A DNA stretch of 64,000 bases from Shimia gijangensis (GTDB lineage: Bacteria; Pseudomonadota; Alphaproteobacteria; Rhodobacterales; Rhodobacteraceae). Positions 63,304-64,000 of this stretch are shown here, piece by piece. The stretch lies in the NCBI RefSeq assembly GCF_900142085.1, contig NZ_FQZQ01000012.1, positions 1 through 64,000 of the forward strand, written 5' to 3'. The translations under genes and the position numbers were made by a program. The number at the start of each line of letters is the position of its first letter. The first letter of the stretch is position 1. The notes below the pieces were generated by a model that had not been told where the DNA came from, did not search any database, and saw only the letters and a program-made list of their open reading frames with translations.

Positions 63304-64000
63304 TTACTCTTTGTCCCAGTCACGCACCGGTGTGGCACCGGCCGCGCGCATGGTGTCCATGTAGTCCACCAGAACGGCATTGCCGTCGACGCCCGCCGCA
63401 TTCAGTTTTTCAACCCAAAGCTTGGCAACGTTGTCCATGCCGTCGGCCCATTCCTTGCGGAATGCGTCATCGACTTCGGTCACGGTCGCGCCTTGCGATT
63501 CCATGATGCCCAGGAACTTGGTCACAGAGGCGTCCAGATCAGCATGATAGGCGACCCGGTCGGCTTCTGCTGCGTCGCGCAAGGCCTGCTGAACCACAGG
63601 ATCAAGGCCTTCAAACCAGTCCTTATTCACTGCAATTCCGCCCGCATACTGCGCGCCAAAGCCAACCTTGGTGATGTAAGGGGCCACCTCGTGCAATTTG
63701 CCGGGCAGTGCCGCGCTGGCAAAGACGATCACACCGTCATACACGCCGGTCTTGATCTCGTTGTAGTAGGTGGTGAGATTGCCCGACACGCCAACCGCGC
63801 CTGTGCCTTTCAGCCAGTTGACCGCAGGACCCGGAGCGCCAATTTTATGACCGTCAAGGTCCGCAATCGAGGTGATCGGGAAATTTGTCATCAGCAAGTA
63901 GTCATCAATGCCGATGGCACCGCCCAGATAGACCAACCCGTTCGCATCCCAGGCCGCCTGCATATCCGCATTGCTGGCCTGCAGTTTGTCCATCCATTCG
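63304..64000 (-). CDS. dctP: TRAP transporter solute-binding protein (DctP), partial at right edge
   Basis: The 3' part of a DctP/TAXI-type binding protein; at least 231 residues are in the window, and the N-terminus with its signal peptide lies beyond the right edge. The segment LDGHKIGAPGPAVNWLKGTGA and the FEGLDPVVQQALRDAA helix are typical. It should bind the substrate in the periplasm and pass it to DctQM. Its highly specific pocket residues lie partly outside the window, so the ligand cannot be inferred. Confidence 0.9.
   Translation of the reverse strand, partial: EWMDKLQASNADMQAAWDANGLVYLGGAIGIDDYLLMTNFPITSIADLDGHKIGAPGPAVNWLKGTGAVGVSGNLTTYYNEIKTGVYDGVIVFASAALPGKLHEVAPYITKVGFGAQYAGGIAVNKDWFEGLDPVVQQALRDAAEADRVAYHADLDASVTKFLGIMESQGATVTEVDDAFRKEWADGMDNVAKLWVEKLNAAGVDGNAVLVDYMDTMRAAGATPVRDWDKE

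Noticed and set aside
1-64000. CRISPR arrays, rRNA genes, complete tRNA genes
   Set aside because: No regular spaced repeats, rRNA sequence or complete cloverleaf was found on reading; only the tRNA-Gly half at 6075-6116.

Overview
The window looks like a chromosome segment of a marine Rhodobacterales (Roseobacter-group) alphaproteobacterium. The reasons are the gene repertoire (DMSP lyase DddP, carnitine breakdown, TRAP transport, aerobic cobalamin synthesis, PleD and H-NOX signalling, DUF3572 and DUF983 genes) and two copies of a short intergenic repeat (TTCATCTTGCC...AATACT) that I associate from memory with this order. I assigned everything by reading translations and motifs; no database search was run.

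Positions 1-6116 are a small integrated element, by eye more AT-rich than the rest. Its genes are all on the minus strand: a tyrosine recombinase, an AlpA-type excisionase or regulator, four small unknown proteins and a primase-helicase. It abuts the 5' half of a tRNA-Gly(TCC) gene, a likely attachment site, and the C-terminal end of an IS630-type transposase lies at the left edge. Positions 6878-10632 hold two phosphate transporters and a small coiled-coil protein. Positions 10827-15317 hold dddP, a dimethylglycine-dehydrogenase-like gene broken by one nonsense codon, and a TetR regulator. The same TGTAC-N6-GTACA inverted repeat lies in front of both transcription units.

Positions 15412-31308 are a mixed housekeeping and regulatory region: an alpha/beta hydrolase-OsmC fusion, an H-NOX/HNOBA-GGDEF pair whose H-NOX lacks the usual heme ligands, an MttB-like methyltransferase, PleD, an ECF sigma operon next to an EF-hand protein, DUF983 and Nudix genes, a frameshifted DMT transporter, a desaturase and an XRE regulator. 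Positions 31377-35695 are a carnitine-to-glycine-betaine module (SDR, carnitine dehydrogenase fused to a thioesterase, a BKACE cleavage enzyme) with a divergent GlxA/CdhR-type regulator.

Positions 35737-54255 are a large aerobic cobalamin locus. On the minus strand are nnrS, cobO, two tandem Lin0512-family genes and cobQ. On the plus strand a cobalamin riboswitch precedes DUF1636-cobW-cobN-cobG-cobH-cobI-cobJ, and cobL-cobE-cobM-cobB-cobA-cobF follow. cobK is inverted between cobJ and cobL, and its start codon overlaps that of cobL. cobS, cobT, cobC, cobD, cobU, cobV and cobP are not in the window. The MttB-like protein could be a corrinoid user, which would link methylated-amine metabolism to this locus.

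Positions 54361-64000 hold a sulfatase-superfamily hydrolase, a modE-modABC molybdate operon, and a catabolic cluster of TRAP transporter (dctPQM, dctP cut by the right edge), a cyclase-family hydrolase, a second BKACE enzyme and an OsmC protein. The substrate of that cluster cannot be read from the sequence.
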